Source: an uncultured SAR116 cluster alpha proteobacterium
GTDB taxonomy: Bacteria; Pseudomonadota; Alphaproteobacteria; Puniceispirillales; Puniceispirillaceae
Direction: 5' to 3'
DNA: 56,670 nucleotides
Assembly: GCA_902632595.1 (NCBI GenBank)
Contig: CACPDC010000011.1
Coordinates: forward strand, 1 to 56,670
Under the pieces are notes generated by a model. The model saw only the letters and a program-made list of their open reading frames with translations, was not told where the DNA came from and did no database searches. Of this stretch, positions 1-8,859 are shown piece by piece. The position numbers and the translations under genes are program-made. The stretch's first letter is position 1; each line of letters opens with the position of its first letter.

Positions 1-291
1 GGAAGTGACAAAGAATAACATCATAACGATAATTGCTCTCAAAAGATCAAATAAGATGAGGTACTGCTTTTGATTTTTGTGACTTATCAGACCTGTAATT
101 ACTGGAGATATAAATACATAGGCTGTCATCTTTATTGCAAGCGCGGTACCGAGCACAATACTAGCTCCATTTCCAGCAAGCTCAAAAGCAAGCAAAGCAA
201 GTGCAATTGTTGTTAGCCCTGTTCCAATCAAAGCTATAATTTGTGCAGTGAATAGCGTTCTGAAGGCCGGAATGTGAAATAGCTCAAACAT
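1..291 (-). CDS. MFS-family transporter, N-terminal part (cut by left window edge)
   Basis: An open frame runs from an ATG at 291 to the left edge without a stop (97 codons visible). The product starts MFELFHIPAFRTLFTAQIIA and is strongly hydrophobic, with three predicted membrane segments at about residues 14-34, 44-62 and 77-95. A short basic loop (SHKNQKQ) sits between segments 2 and 3. This matches the N-terminus of major facilitator superfamily permeases of the EntS/YebQ-like drug or siderophore exporter type, though the substrate cannot be read. The start lies 16 nt after the stop of the FAD subunit gene at 308, so it is probably the third gene of that operon. The C-terminal part is outside the window. 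Confidence 0.75.
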   Translation of the reverse strand, partial: MFELFHIPAFRTLFTAQIIALIGTGLTTIALALLAFELAGNGASIVLGTALAIKMTAYVFISPVITGLISHKNQKQYLILFDLLRAIIVMMLFFVTS

Positions 292-307
292 GCTAAGGTT
301 ATGAGCA

Positions 308-1108
308 CTAACGTGTTAATGATTTTATAAGGGCACGCTTTGACATCTCCACTATTAAGTGAGCCCGGTAATCAGCCTCTGCATGAATGTCATTTATTAA
401 GCCTTCCGCTGAAATAAGAATGTTAGATAATGATTCTATTGAAAACTCGGCTAACAAAGCTTTTTCTATCTCTAAGCATCGAAAAACCCCCTCTTCGCCA
501 GCACCTGTTACAGAAACTCTTATTTCAGAATCAAACTTTGCTACGAACACCCCCACCAAAGCATAACGAGAGGCAGGATTAGGAAACTTTTCATACGCTG
601 CTTTTTCCGGCTTAGGCAAACTGACCGAGGTAATTATTTCATCCTCTTCCAAAGCTGTTTCGAATAAATCTACAAAAAAGTCTTCGGCTTTAATATCCCG
701 CTTATTAGTATGAACTTTCCCTGCCAAGGCTAATAGTGCCGCTGGATAACAGGCAGATGGATCATTGTTTGCAAGAGATCCACCAATGGTTCCACGATTT
801 CGAACCTGCCTATCACCAATTTGAGATGCAAGTTCTGCAATAGCAGGGTTTTCTGACTTTATGAGTTTAGAGTTCGAAACATCATCATGCGTTGCCATTG
901 CGCCAATTTTAAGAATTCCCTCTTGAAGACTAATTTTATCGAGCCCGCAATTTTCTAACCCTATCAAGTTTTCAACTCGAGCTAAGCGCTGTTTTAGTGT
1001 TGGCAGAAGGGTCATGCCCCCAGAGATAACTTTATTTTCATCTGAAACAGACAGTATATTAGAAGCTTCTTTTATCGAAGCCGGTTTAAGGTAGCTAAAT
1101 GAATACAT
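308..1108 (-). CDS. FAD-binding (medium) subunit of a CO/xanthine dehydrogenase-type molybdoenzyme
   Basis: 266 aa, the usual length of CoxM/XdhB-type medium subunits. Visible motifs are GGMTLLP at residues 30-36 and RNRGTIGGSLANNDPS around residues 104-118, the two FAD-phosphate binding loops of the FAD_binding_5 domain. The C-terminal third is the CO_deh_flav_C domain. These subunits pass electrons from the iron-sulphur subunit to FAD. An AGGA lies 7 nt before the ATG. It follows the 2Fe-2S subunit gene by 48 nt and precedes the MFS gene by 16 nt. The molybdopterin-binding large subunit that should partner it is not adjacent. Family assignment is secure; CO, xanthine, aldehyde or another substrate cannot be chosen. 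Confidence 0.9.
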   Translation of the reverse strand: MYSFSYLKPASIKEASNILSVSDENKVISGGMTLLPTLKQRLARVENLIGLENCGLDKISLQEGILKIGAMATHDDVSNSKLIKSENPAIAELASQIGDRQVRNRGTIGGSLANNDPSACYPAALLALAGKVHTNKRDIKAEDFFVDLFETALEEDEIITSVSLPKPEKAAYEKFPNPASRYALVGVFVAKFDSEIRVSVTGAGEEGVFRCLEIEKALLAEFSIESLSNILISAEGLINDIHAEADYRAHLIVEMSKRALIKSLTR

Positions 1109-1156
1109 TTTAATTCCTATTGTGTAACACTAATCTAAAGGCGGGATTGCGCTTTT

Positions 1157-1624
1157 TTAACGATAATCAAATTTAGCTGCCTCTTGAATAGATTTAACAA
1201 TATTCTGATATCCTGTACACCTGCACAAATTACCTTCAAGACCATGTCTAATTTCCCGCTCAGTAATATCTGGCTTTCCATCTATCAGTTCGATTGCACT
1301 CATAATCATACCAGGAGTACAAAAACCACATTGCAAGCCGTGATTTTCATGAAATGCTTGCTGCATTGGATGTAACACATCTCCGTCTGCTAACCCCTCT
1401 ATTGTTGTAATATCGCAGCCATCAGCCTGAACCGCTAGCATTGTACAGGATTTAATAGACTTTCCATTTACATGAATTACACACGCACCGCACTGACTGG
1501 TGTCGCACCCGATGTGGGTTCCCGTTAGTTTAAGTCTTTCTCTTATAAAATCAACAAGCAACATATGGTCAGATATGTTATGTTTGTGCTTTGTGGCGTT
1601 AACCGTCAAAGTAACTTGTTTCAC
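1157..1624 (-). CDS. 2Fe-2S (small) subunit of a CO/xanthine dehydrogenase-type molybdoenzyme
   Basis: I choose the GTG at 1624 (product starts [16 protein letters not shown], 155 aa) because GGAG lies 7 nt upstream; an in-frame ATG at 1639 would add five residues without family support. The N-terminal plant-ferredoxin-type domain carries Cys40, Cys45, Cys48 and Cys60 ([10 protein letters not shown] then KSC). The C-terminal Fer2_2 domain carries CGFC at 99-102 and CRC at 134-136, so both [2Fe-2S] sites are intact. The wording [20 protein letters not shown] is typical of CoxS-like subunits. It is the first gene of a likely three-gene operon (2Fe-2S, FAD, MFS) and is divergent from the gene at 1776. 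Confidence 0.92.
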   Translation of the reverse strand: MKQVTLTVNATKHKHNISDHMLLVDFIRERLKLTGTHIGCDTSQCGACVIHVNGKSIKSCTMLAVQADGCDITTIEGLADGDVLHPMQQAFHENHGLQCGFCTPGMIMSAIELIDGKPDITEREIRHGLEGNLCRCTGYQNIVKSIQEAAKFDYR

Positions 1625-1641
1625 CAATTTTCTCCACAAAT

Positions 1642-1676
1642 GTTATATTTTAATCTAATTTTAGATATTACATAAC
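1642..1676. promoter_or_regulatory. Extended dyad in the divergent intergenic region
   Basis: ATCTAA-TT-TTAGAT (1653-1666) is a perfect 6+2+6 inverted repeat. It is flanked by GTTAT (1642-1646) and ATAAC (1672-1676), giving a longer imperfect dyad between the divergent 2Fe-2S subunit gene and the O-antigen-ligase-like gene. The position suits an operator; the binding protein is unknown. Confidence 0.35.
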
Positions 1677-1775
1677 CTAAATAAATCAATCCTAACAAGT
1701 AAGCTTTATATTTTTCTTGTGAAAAATACTTTGAGAATTTATATCAAGAAGTGGGTGATACTTTGAATAAATGCA

Positions 1776-3077
1776 ATGGGGAGAACATATAATTTGCAAG
1801 AAAATAATTCCGTATCGGGAGGTCCTCATTCTGTCTGGAAAAACGCAAGAAATATTTGGCGCGATAACCTAGATGCATTATCCGAATTATCTAGATTTGA
1901 GCAAACATGGCGTATTTTTTGGTTACTAGGACCATTTATTTTACTAATAGAGAGAAGCCCTGCAGATGCTTGGGTAACAATGATTTGCATTGGATTTGTT
2001 TTTCACTCAATTAAGTCAAATCAAAGACAATTCCTAAACACGTTTTGGGTAAAAGCTGCGTTTATTTTTTGGATGGTATGTCTTACTTCAGCAGTCTTTT
2101 CCAAAATTCCATTATATTCTATTACTGAAGCATTTATCTGGTTTCGCTTCCCTCTCTTTGCGATGGCTTGTGTTTTTTGGCTGGGCACAGATAAAAGATT
2201 TGTTTATGCGATGTTAGCAACAACGACAATTGCTCTGCTTTTAATGTGCCTAATCCTCTCAGCAGAGCTATATTTTGTTGGTCAAATTAATGGAAGATTA
2301 AGCTGGCCATACGGCGATCTCACCTCTGGAAATTATCTTGTAAAAGTAGGTTTACCTGCTTTTATGATAATGGCGGCCTTAGCAGTTTCCACACGCCGAA
2401 ATATCGCTAACTTGGCTACATTATTGTTACTCGTAATATTAATTTTTTGTTTATTAACTGGAGAACGAATGAATTTTATTCTATGTGCTTGTTCCTGCAC
2501 ACTTGCCTGTTTAGTGTGGCGACCAAATTGGAAAAGATGTTTCATACTAGGTGCATTGGCGTTTATGGCCATTTTTTTATTATTTCAAACTAAACCAGAA
2601 ATTAGTGATCGTTTCATACCAGATTTCATAAATCAATTACCAACTCAATCTAATAGCCCATATTATCAAGCTATGATGCCTGGAATGGTGGCATTTCAAC
2701 AAGCACCTATACTGGGCGTAGGGACGGCGGCATTTAGAAAGTTGTGTCCAGAATTAATTCAAGATAAAGAAAGACTAAAATGTCATACACATCCACACAA
2801 TTTTTACATTCAGTTGGCTGGGGAAACAGGAGTTATTGGTCTTGTCACCGGCACAATATTATTTATATCAATAATTATTTTTTGTTTGTCAGCTAGAAAA
2901 AAAAATCCTCATAATGTATTTGTTGCTGTTGCTTTTATAGTACCCCTCAGCTTTTTCTGGCCTATTACCTCCTCTAGCGACTTATTTGGGCAATGGAATA
3001 ATTGTTTTATGTGGAGCGCGATTGCTCTATCTCTATGCTCATCCAATATTTCGCCAGAAAAACCAACCAGAGAATAA
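1776..3077 (+). CDS. O-antigen ligase / Wzy_C-family polytopic membrane protein
   Basis: 433 aa with about ten to twelve hydrophobic segments from residue 46 onward and a long periplasmic loop at roughly 270-345. That loop ends in CHTHPHNFYIQLAGETGVIG, the conserved H-x-HNxxLx-x-xxxGxxG pattern of WaaL/Wzy_C proteins, which join O-antigen or other polymers to lipid A-core or to carriers. The first about 45 residues are soluble. An ATG at 1776 opens the frame, but an in-frame TTG at 1794 sits 10 nt after GGGGAG (1778-1783) and may be the real start. It stands alone, divergent from the molybdoenzyme genes and convergent with the oxidoreductase. Substrate is unknown, but the LPS sugar genes at 7.4-10.1 kb fit a surface-polysaccharide role. 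Confidence 0.82.
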   Translation: MGRTYNLQENNSVSGGPHSVWKNARNIWRDNLDALSELSRFEQTWRIFWLLGPFILLIERSPADAWVTMICIGFVFHSIKSNQRQFLNTFWVKAAFIFWMVCLTSAVFSKIPLYSITEAFIWFRFPLFAMACVFWLGTDKRFVYAMLATTTIALLLMCLILSAELYFVGQINGRLSWPYGDLTSGNYLVKVGLPAFMIMAALAVSTRRNIANLATLLLLVILIFCLLTGERMNFILCACSCTLACLVWRPNWKRCFILGALAFMAIFLLFQTKPEISDRFIPDFINQLPTQSNSPYYQAMMPGMVAFQQAPILGVGTAAFRKLCPELIQDKERLKCHTHPHNFYIQLAGETGVIGLVTGTILFISIIIFCLSARKKNPHNVFVAVAFIVPLSFFWPITSSSDLFGQWNNCFMWSAIALSLCSSNISPEKPTRE

Positions 3078-3129
3078 ATTAATCAAATAACAATGTTCTT
3101 TTTTTCTATTTTGATAGACTCCAACAATC

Positions 3130-4140
3130 TCAAATAGCAAAATTTGACTCGCCATCTTTTGTGACATCTAAAATAATTTTTCCAATATGTTCTCCAGTTT
3201 CGAGGCATTGGTGGGCGTCGGCGACCTGGGACATCAAAAACCTCTGAAAAATTGGTATCTTTAATTTACCCAGACTAAAAAGTGGCCAAACGTTTCTATA
3301 AAGCTGTTCTGCTATTTTAGCTTTAAAATCTAATGATGAGGGGCGCAAGGCGGAACCAGTAATAGTTAAATTTTTAAACATCAATCTAGCTAAATTTAAT
3401 TCTCCGTTCACTCCATTCTGAAATGCAATTTGAAGTAATCTACCTCCTTCAGAGAGACAAAGTATATTTTTGCTAAAATATTCTCCCCCAATAATATCTA
3501 ATATAATATCAACACCTTTATTTTTAGTGAATTCGCTAATTTTGGCAACGAAATCCTCGGTTTTATAGTTAACAACAAGTTTTGCCCCCAGATCATAACA
3601 AGCCCGTATTTTATTATCTGACCCTGCCGTAGTTATGACTTCAGCTCCAAATAAAGTTGCAAGTTGGATTGCAGTGGTCCCAATCCCGCTCGCGCCGCCA
3701 TGTATTAACAATTTTTCATTTTTAACTAGATTTGCACTCATAAAAAGGTTGGACCATACGGTGAAATAGGTCTCCGGTATACAAGCCGCATCGGCAATTG
3801 ACACCCCATCTGGAATTGGTAAAGTTTGGGATGCCGGAGCACAGCAATATTCAGCATAACCCCCTCCAGTTACAAGCGCACACACATTATCTCCCACCTC
3901 AAAGGACGTAACGTATTGTCCAACTTTTTCAATAGTTCCTGATACCTCAAGCCCAGGAATTTTACTCGCTTCTTTTGGTGGTTTGTAATTACCCTGTCTT
4001 TGAACTATATCGGGTCTATTGATACCAGCGGCGATAACTTTTATCAGAACCTCGAACGGTTTGGGCTCAGGGATCTTTGCTTCCGTCAAAACTAAAACTT
4101 CTGGGCCTCCTGGCTTACTAATTTCAACTTGTTTCATCAT
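3130..4140 (-). CDS. NAD(P)H:quinone oxidoreductase, PIG3/zinc-free MDR family
   Basis: 336 aa from the ATG at 4140. Upstream in-frame TTG codons exist, but AGGA lies 9 nt before this ATG. The N-terminal GroES-like domain contains INRPDIVQRQGNYKPP, and GLEVSGTIEKVG follows; the Rossmann domain has HGGASGIGTTAIQLA. Structural and catalytic zinc-binding Cys clusters of alcohol dehydrogenases are absent, as in quinone oxidoreductases of the TP53I3/PIG3 group. These reduce quinones or enones with NADPH in the cytosol. It is convergent with the O-antigen-ligase-like gene and apparently monocistronic; the next gene at 4319 is divergent. Confidence 0.88.
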   Translation of the reverse strand: MMKQVEISKPGGPEVLVLTEAKIPEPKPFEVLIKVIAAGINRPDIVQRQGNYKPPKEASKIPGLEVSGTIEKVGQYVTSFEVGDNVCALVTGGGYAEYCCAPASQTLPIPDGVSIADAACIPETYFTVWSNLFMSANLVKNEKLLIHGGASGIGTTAIQLATLFGAEVITTAGSDNKIRACYDLGAKLVVNYKTEDFVAKISEFTKNKGVDIILDIIGGEYFSKNILCLSEGGRLLQIAFQNGVNGELNLARLMFKNLTITGSALRPSSLDFKAKIAEQLYRNVWPLFSLGKLKIPIFQRFLMSQVADAHQCLETGEHIGKIILDVTKDGESNFAI

Positions 4141-4318
4141 CAACAATATTCCTGTTTTTTTAGTTATAATTACATCACCATCTTTGTATTTTAACTATAT
4201 TTTTTTATTTTTCTGAGCTAGTTTATCAAAGTTTAATATAGATTATGGTATTTTTATATCATTTATCTTCGAGCAAAAATAAAATCATAATTTCTTCAAC
4301 AAGGGAGAATATAATTAT

Positions 4319-5575
4319 ATGAGTGATGTAGTAATTATTGATGGTGTTCGAACAGCAATTGGAAAGATGGGGGGGGCGTTATCATCTATACGACCTGATG
4401 ATTTGCTCGCACAAGCTTATAAAGGCCTAATTGATAAGACAAGCCTTGACCCATCTATGCTTACAGAAGTTTTTTCAGGGTGTGGTAATCAAGGTGGAGA
4501 AGATAACAGGGACGTTGCGCGCATGGCTGCTCTACTTTCCGGTATGCCAAAAGAAATTCCAGGTATAACCGTCAATAGAAATTGCTCTTCCGCTTTAGAT
4601 GCTGTCAATATTGCTGCAAAAACCATTGCCTGTGGAGAAGGCGATTTTACAATTGGTTCAGGTGTTGAGTCTATGAGCAGAGCACCATGGTCATTCTTAA
4701 AACCGGAGCGTGTACCCACAACTAAACCACCAAAAATTTGGGATACCACAGTTGGTTGGCGATTTAACAATCCCGCACTAGACGCACTTTACCCGATTAT
4801 AAGCCTAGGAGAAGGAGCTGAAGTTATTGCAGACGAAATGCAAATAAGTAGAGAGGAACAGGATGCGTTTGCACTTGAGAGTCATCGAAGGGCGATTGAC
4901 GCAATAAATTCTGGAAAGTTTAAAAAAGAAATTTTTCCTGTCCCTGTAAAACAGAGGCGCGGCGAGCCTATTTTAATAGATACGGATGAGCATCCACGTT
5001 ATGTTAAGACAGAGAATGGGTATGAGCTTGCTATCGACATGGCAGGTCTATCGAAACTACCTGCTGCGTTTAAGACGAATGGCACCGTTACAGCCGGTAA
5101 CTCTAGCGGAATAAATGACGGTGCTGCTGCCCTATTACTAGCTAATGAGGAGGCCGCCCGTACTTTCGGCTACAAACCAAAATTAAAGTGGATTGGCTCA
5201 GCCAGTGCTGGAACGGCGCCAAGTCATTTTGGATATGGCCCTGTACCTGCTACTCAAAAATTGCTTAATAGATTTGGTTTGAGCATAGATGATATTGGTC
5301 TTATTGAATTAAACGAAGCATTTGCAGCTCAAGCGATTGGTTGCATGAAGCAATTAGGATTAGAACCAGATAAGACAAATGTAAATGGTGGCGCTATCGC
5401 GCTTGGCCACCCAACAGGATGTTCAGGGGCAAGAATTCTTGTGTCTTTAATGCATGAAATGGAAAGACGTGCTTCTAGCGTTCCAAAAGATAAACCATTT
5501 TATGGGCTTGCAACATTATGCGTTGGCGTAGGAATGGGCTCCTCCACCTTAGTAGAATGGATAGGTGAAAGATGA
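4319..5575 (+). CDS. Thiolase (acetyl-CoA acetyltransferase / 3-oxoadipyl-CoA thiolase-like)
   Basis: 418 aa, full thiolase length. The acylated nucleophile is Cys89 in VNRNCSSAL; the C-terminal half has NEAFAAQ, GGAIALGHPTGCSGAR (catalytic His) and CVGVGMGSS (second catalytic Cys). Thiolases cleave or condense 3-oxoacyl-CoA with acetyl-CoA in the cytosol. AGGGAG lies 11 nt before the ATG. The stop overlaps the next start (ATGA at 5572-5575), so it is translationally coupled to the CaiB-family gene. The partner suggests catabolism of an unusual CoA ester rather than ketone-body or PHB synthesis, but substrate is inference. Confidence 0.93.
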   Translation: MSDVVIIDGVRTAIGKMGGALSSIRPDDLLAQAYKGLIDKTSLDPSMLTEVFSGCGNQGGEDNRDVARMAALLSGMPKEIPGITVNRNCSSALDAVNIAAKTIACGEGDFTIGSGVESMSRAPWSFLKPERVPTTKPPKIWDTTVGWRFNNPALDALYPIISLGEGAEVIADEMQISREEQDAFALESHRRAIDAINSGKFKKEIFPVPVKQRRGEPILIDTDEHPRYVKTENGYELAIDMAGLSKLPAAFKTNGTVTAGNSSGINDGAAALLLANEEAARTFGYKPKLKWIGSASAGTAPSHFGYGPVPATQKLLNRFGLSIDDIGLIELNEAFAAQAIGCMKQLGLEPDKTNVNGGAIALGHPTGCSGARILVSLMHEMERRASSVPKDKPFYGLATLCVGVGMGSSTLVEWIGER

Positions 5576-6789
5576 TTAAAAGACCATTAGAAGGTATTAG
5601 GGTGATTGGGCTGGAACAGTATATGGCTGGCCCCTACTGTACTATGTTACTTGCCGATGCGGGTGCCGAAGTAATAAAAATTGAACGCCCAAAACAAGGA
5701 GATCCTAGACGTTCAATGCCCCCTTTTATTGAAAAAAATGGAATAAAAAAAGCGGCTGGTTTTCTTGGCTATAATAGGAATAAAAAGAGCCTTGCCCTTG
5801 ATGTCTCAACTACTGAAGGACAGGAAATATTCAAAGACCTTACTAAAAAAGCAGATGTAGTTGTAGAAAACCTAAGGCCAGGTTCAATGAAAAAGCTTAG
5901 TCTTTCCTATGAGGATTTAAAAGCAGATAACCCCCAACTAATTTGGGCAACTATTTCTGGTTTTGGACAATTAGAGGGTTACATTGGCCCATATGCGAAG
6001 CGTCCTACATTTGATATTGTTGCGGAGGCGATGAGCGGTATTATGAATCTAGTGGGATTCAGAGATAAGCCACCCTCTTGGACCATTTACGGAATGGCAG
6101 ATGTATATAGCGGATTAACAACAGCATATGGTATTATGCAGGCTTTATTTATGAGGACACAAACGGGGGAAGGACAGTTTGTCGACTCTGCCATGTTCGA
6201 TAATATGCTCTCTTTAAATGAAGCGATGATAACCTCTTATGCTGCGGCTGGACAAATTGGAGAACGGGGAATATTAAAAAATGTATTTCCAAGAGGCGCT
6301 TTTAAAACAAAAAATGGTTATATTGCACTCAACGTCCCTGATAATCGTATTTGGACACGTTTATGTGAAGTGATAGGGCGACCTGAATTAGCGGATACAA
6401 CTGATACACGAACGGGAACCGAACGCGCTGCAAATGCAGATACTTTGCAACCTATTATCGAAAAGTGGCTTGTAAATTTTGATAGGGATGAAGTTGTTGA
6501 CAAATTGAACTCAGCTGGTGTGCCAACTGGACCTGTTTATAATGCCGAAGAAGTATTTAATGATTCTCACGTAAAAGCTCGTGGAATGCTTATGCCCATA
6601 AAAGATAAAGATGTTGGCGATACCGTTTTCGCACGATCACCAATCCATCTTTCTAAAGCGCCCGAATTACCAAAAAATTCAGCGCCCAACTTGGGTGAAG
6701 ATACAGAGTACGTTCTAAAAGAGCTACTTGGTTATTCTTCTGAAAAAACAGAAAATTTACTGTCAAAGTCTATCGTTGATAAATATTAA
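5572..6789 (+). CDS. CaiB/BaiF-family (class III) CoA-transferase
   Basis: 405 aa. The start IRVIGLEQYMAGPYCTMLLADAGAEVIKIE is the usual N-terminus of formyl-CoA/carnitine-CoA/2-methylacyl-CoA racemase-type proteins, and Asp177 in YGMADVYSGL corresponds to the catalytic aspartate. ENLRPG and the C-terminal GVPTGPVYN are also family hallmarks. Class III enzymes move CoA between two carboxylic acids through a mixed anhydride; some members are racemases or lyases. The start overlaps the thiolase stop by 4 nt, and a cupin gene follows 41 nt later. A plausible role is activation of a substrate acid that the thiolase later cleaves. The acid is not identifiable. Confidence 0.9.
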   Translation: MIKRPLEGIRVIGLEQYMAGPYCTMLLADAGAEVIKIERPKQGDPRRSMPPFIEKNGIKKAAGFLGYNRNKKSLALDVSTTEGQEIFKDLTKKADVVVENLRPGSMKKLSLSYEDLKADNPQLIWATISGFGQLEGYIGPYAKRPTFDIVAEAMSGIMNLVGFRDKPPSWTIYGMADVYSGLTTAYGIMQALFMRTQTGEGQFVDSAMFDNMLSLNEAMITSYAAAGQIGERGILKNVFPRGAFKTKNGYIALNVPDNRIWTRLCEVIGRPELADTTDTRTGTERAANADTLQPIIEKWLVNFDRDEVVDKLNSAGVPTGPVYNAEEVFNDSHVKARGMLMPIKDKDVGDTVFARSPIHLSKAPELPKNSAPNLGEDTEYVLKELLGYSSEKTENLLSKSIVDKY

Positions 6790-6830
6790 ATTTTCATTAA
6801 TGAATAGAAATGGAATTAAGGGAGATTAAT

Positions 6831-7379
6831 ATGGCCTTAAAAACTATTCGCTTTACAAAAGAAGAAATGAATTCAAGAGTTGCACGATTTGACCAATTGA
6901 AAGGATTTGATGGCGGACTACCAGATAGTAAACACCCAGATAGTATTCGTACACTATTCAATGTGATTGGTTTTCAGCCTCCTGAAAATCATGATCTTGC
7001 TGCGACCTCACCAGTTGGCTCTCATGCAGCAGAAGCAGCAGCTATTAAAATATCAGAGGGATTTAATCTTGGATATTGTAAAGCAAAACCTGGAAAAGGC
7101 CCAATGATGCACAACCATGATACAAATGAAACCTTCATACCAATGACGGGCAAATGGAGATGCTCTTGGGAAGTTGATAATACTGTGGAATACTATGAGG
7201 TTGGTCCATTAGACGTTGTCTCATTTCCAGCAGGAGTGCAACGACGATTTGAGAATATTACCTTTGACGAACCAGACAAAGAGCACATTTTGATGGTAAT
7301 AATAGGTGGAAATGCTCCGCAAGCTGAATTCTCTCCAGAAGCAATGGAAGAATTGTCTAATAAAGGACTACTAGATTGA
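6831..7379 (+). CDS. Cupin-domain protein in the thiolase/CaiB operon
   Basis: I choose the ATG at 6831 (MALKTIRFTKEEM, 182 aa) since AAGGGAG lies 6 nt upstream; an ATG at 6810 would add seven residues with no ribosome site. Residues about 70-150 form one cupin barrel: GPMMHNHDTNETFIPMTGKW supplies two His and a Glu of cupin motif 1, and PAGVQRRFENIT supplies motif 2, where the usual metal His appears to be absent. The N-terminal about 60 residues are helical and not recognised. It is the last gene of a three-gene operon with a thiolase and a CoA-transferase. It may be an isomerase, dioxygenase-like enzyme or ligand sensor; I cannot tell which. Confidence 0.8.
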   Translation: MALKTIRFTKEEMNSRVARFDQLKGFDGGLPDSKHPDSIRTLFNVIGFQPPENHDLAATSPVGSHAAEAAAIKISEGFNLGYCKAKPGKGPMMHNHDTNETFIPMTGKWRCSWEVDNTVEYYEVGPLDVVSFPAGVQRRFENITFDEPDKEHILMVIIGGNAPQAEFSPEAMEELSNKGLLD

Positions 7380-7416
7380 ACTCTCTAATTCTAGGTTCTC
7401 AGGCATCAGCATGTTA

Positions 7417-7911
7417 TTATTGATGAGCTTTGATAATATTATATATGAGGCGCGTTGAAGAATAATTTTTTTTAACCGGGACAATTTTAAGCTCAACATT
7501 CTTTACACCTAGAAGGTCTGTTTTTCTCAAGAATTCTTCTGAATAATCTCCGCCCTTGACAAAAAAGCTAGGTTTTAGTGATTTCAAAAGGGCGTTAGGT
7601 GTTTCTTCGTCAAATAAGATTACTCCATCCACATATCTTAAGCTAGCAATTAGATGTGCTCTATCATCTGCATTATTGAAAGGACGCGATGGTCCTTTTT
7701 CCAGCTTTTTAGCAGAATTATCAGTATTTACACCTACGATTAGCGACCTCCCATAACGCCTTGCCTCTCTCAGGTATTCAAGGTGACCTGCATGAACGAG
7801 GTCAAAAATGCCGCTTGTGAACACTACTGGTTGCTCACATTTCTGGCTTAATGAAAATAATTTCTCTAAATTATCCGTCTTCGAAAAATTGATAATCGGA
7901 GCACATTCCAT
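7417..7911 (-). CDS. rfaE2: D-glycero-beta-D-manno-heptose 1-phosphate adenylyltransferase
   Basis: 164 aa nucleotidyltransferase matching the C-terminal half of E. coli HldE. It has FTSGIFDLVHAGHLEYL near residue 31 (the HxGH signature), GVNTDNSAKKLEKGPSRPFN and VKGGDYSEE. The enzyme transfers AMP from ATP to heptose-1-phosphate to make ADP-heptose for the LPS inner core. It starts 3 nt after the stop of the kinase gene (7915), so kinase and adenylyltransferase are separate but coupled genes. Length is slightly above stand-alone RfaE2, with about 25 extra N-terminal residues. Confidence 0.92.
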   Translation of the reverse strand: MECAPIINFSKTDNLEKLFSLSQKCEQPVVFTSGIFDLVHAGHLEYLREARRYGRSLIVGVNTDNSAKKLEKGPSRPFNNADDRAHLIASLRYVDGVILFDEETPNALLKSLKPSFFVKGGDYSEEFLRKTDLLGVKNVELKIVPVKKNYSSTRLIYNIIKAHQ

Positions 7912-7914
7912 TAT

Positions 7915-8859
7915 TTATTCCTCAATATTCGGAAGAATATCAATAAACTTACGATGATTTGACATAATTCTGCATAATTCGGATATGTTCATTTCAGCGC
8001 AACCAACTTTTGTGACAGCATAAGCTGCGCAATAATTAGAAAATGAAGCTGCATCAGTTAGATTAAGTTGTTTAAAACGCGCAAAAGCGAGAGCAGCGAT
8101 TACTGTATCTCCAGCGCCTGTAACATCATAAACTTCACTAGGGATAATCTCAAAATCTTGTTTGCTTTTTAAATTATATAAAGACATTCCTTCTGCTGAT
8201 TTTGTTAGAAGGCAAACATCAGAACTAGAATTTTTCATCAAAAGTCTAACCTTTGATTCTGTGTCAAGTTCGTTGCTAGCCAATGTCGCTAAATTTAGCT
8301 CTTTAATATTAGGTTTAATCAAAAAGCAATTTCTATATTTACTGAAATCTGTGCCTTTTGGGTCGACATATGTTTCAACGTTTTTTTCTTTTAAAGCATG
8401 TAGAAAATTACCGAGTGCTGGCAGTAGGCCCTTATCATAGTCACTTATAATAACAAGATCTTCCGGTTTGATTTGAGATGCCAACAAATCAAGTTCATCT
8501 TCACTGATAGGTAAAGATTTTCTTTCTTCATCAAGTCTTACTATCTGTTGGCCACCGGCTAAAATACGCGTTTTACAGGTAGAAACCTCCGATTTTTTAA
8601 AATTATGGACGTCAATCTCCCGGCCTAATAATATATTGCTTATTATTTCACCCACACTGTCAGAAGCAAAACTAGTCCAAACCTTTAAGGGGGCCTTAAA
8701 ATCAGATAGTATACTAGCTACATTGCCCGCACCTCCAAGCTTATTTTCTTTCGAATACATATTAACAACTGGTACTGGCGCTTCAGGCGACACCCTCTCC
8801 ACACTTCCATTTATATAGCGGTCTAGAATAACATCGCCAATTACGTGTATCATGGACAT
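7915..8859 (-). CDS. rfaE1: D-glycero-beta-D-manno-heptose-7-phosphate kinase
   Basis: 314 aa PfkB/ribokinase-fold protein matching the N-terminal half of HldE. It opens with IHVIGDVILDRYINGSVERVSPEAPVPV, followed by KLGGAGNVA and, near the C-terminus, DVTGAGDTVIAAL with the catalytic Asp and anion hole. It phosphorylates heptose-7-phosphate to the 1,7-bisphosphate. Two in-frame ATGs compete: 8859, and 8853 (MIHVIGD) which has GAGA about 6 nt upstream. It is first of a two-gene operon with rfaE2. No gmhA or gmhB is in the window. Confidence 0.92.
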   Translation of the reverse strand: MSMIHVIGDVILDRYINGSVERVSPEAPVPVVNMYSKENKLGGAGNVASILSDFKAPLKVWTSFASDSVGEIISNILLGREIDVHNFKKSEVSTCKTRILAGGQQIVRLDEERKSLPISEDELDLLASQIKPEDLVIISDYDKGLLPALGNFLHALKEKNVETYVDPKGTDFSKYRNCFLIKPNIKELNLATLASNELDTESKVRLLMKNSSSDVCLLTKSAEGMSLYNLKSKQDFEIIPSEVYDVTGAGDTVIAALAFARFKQLNLTDAASFSNYCAAYAVTKVGCAEMNISELCRIMSNHRKFIDILPNIEE

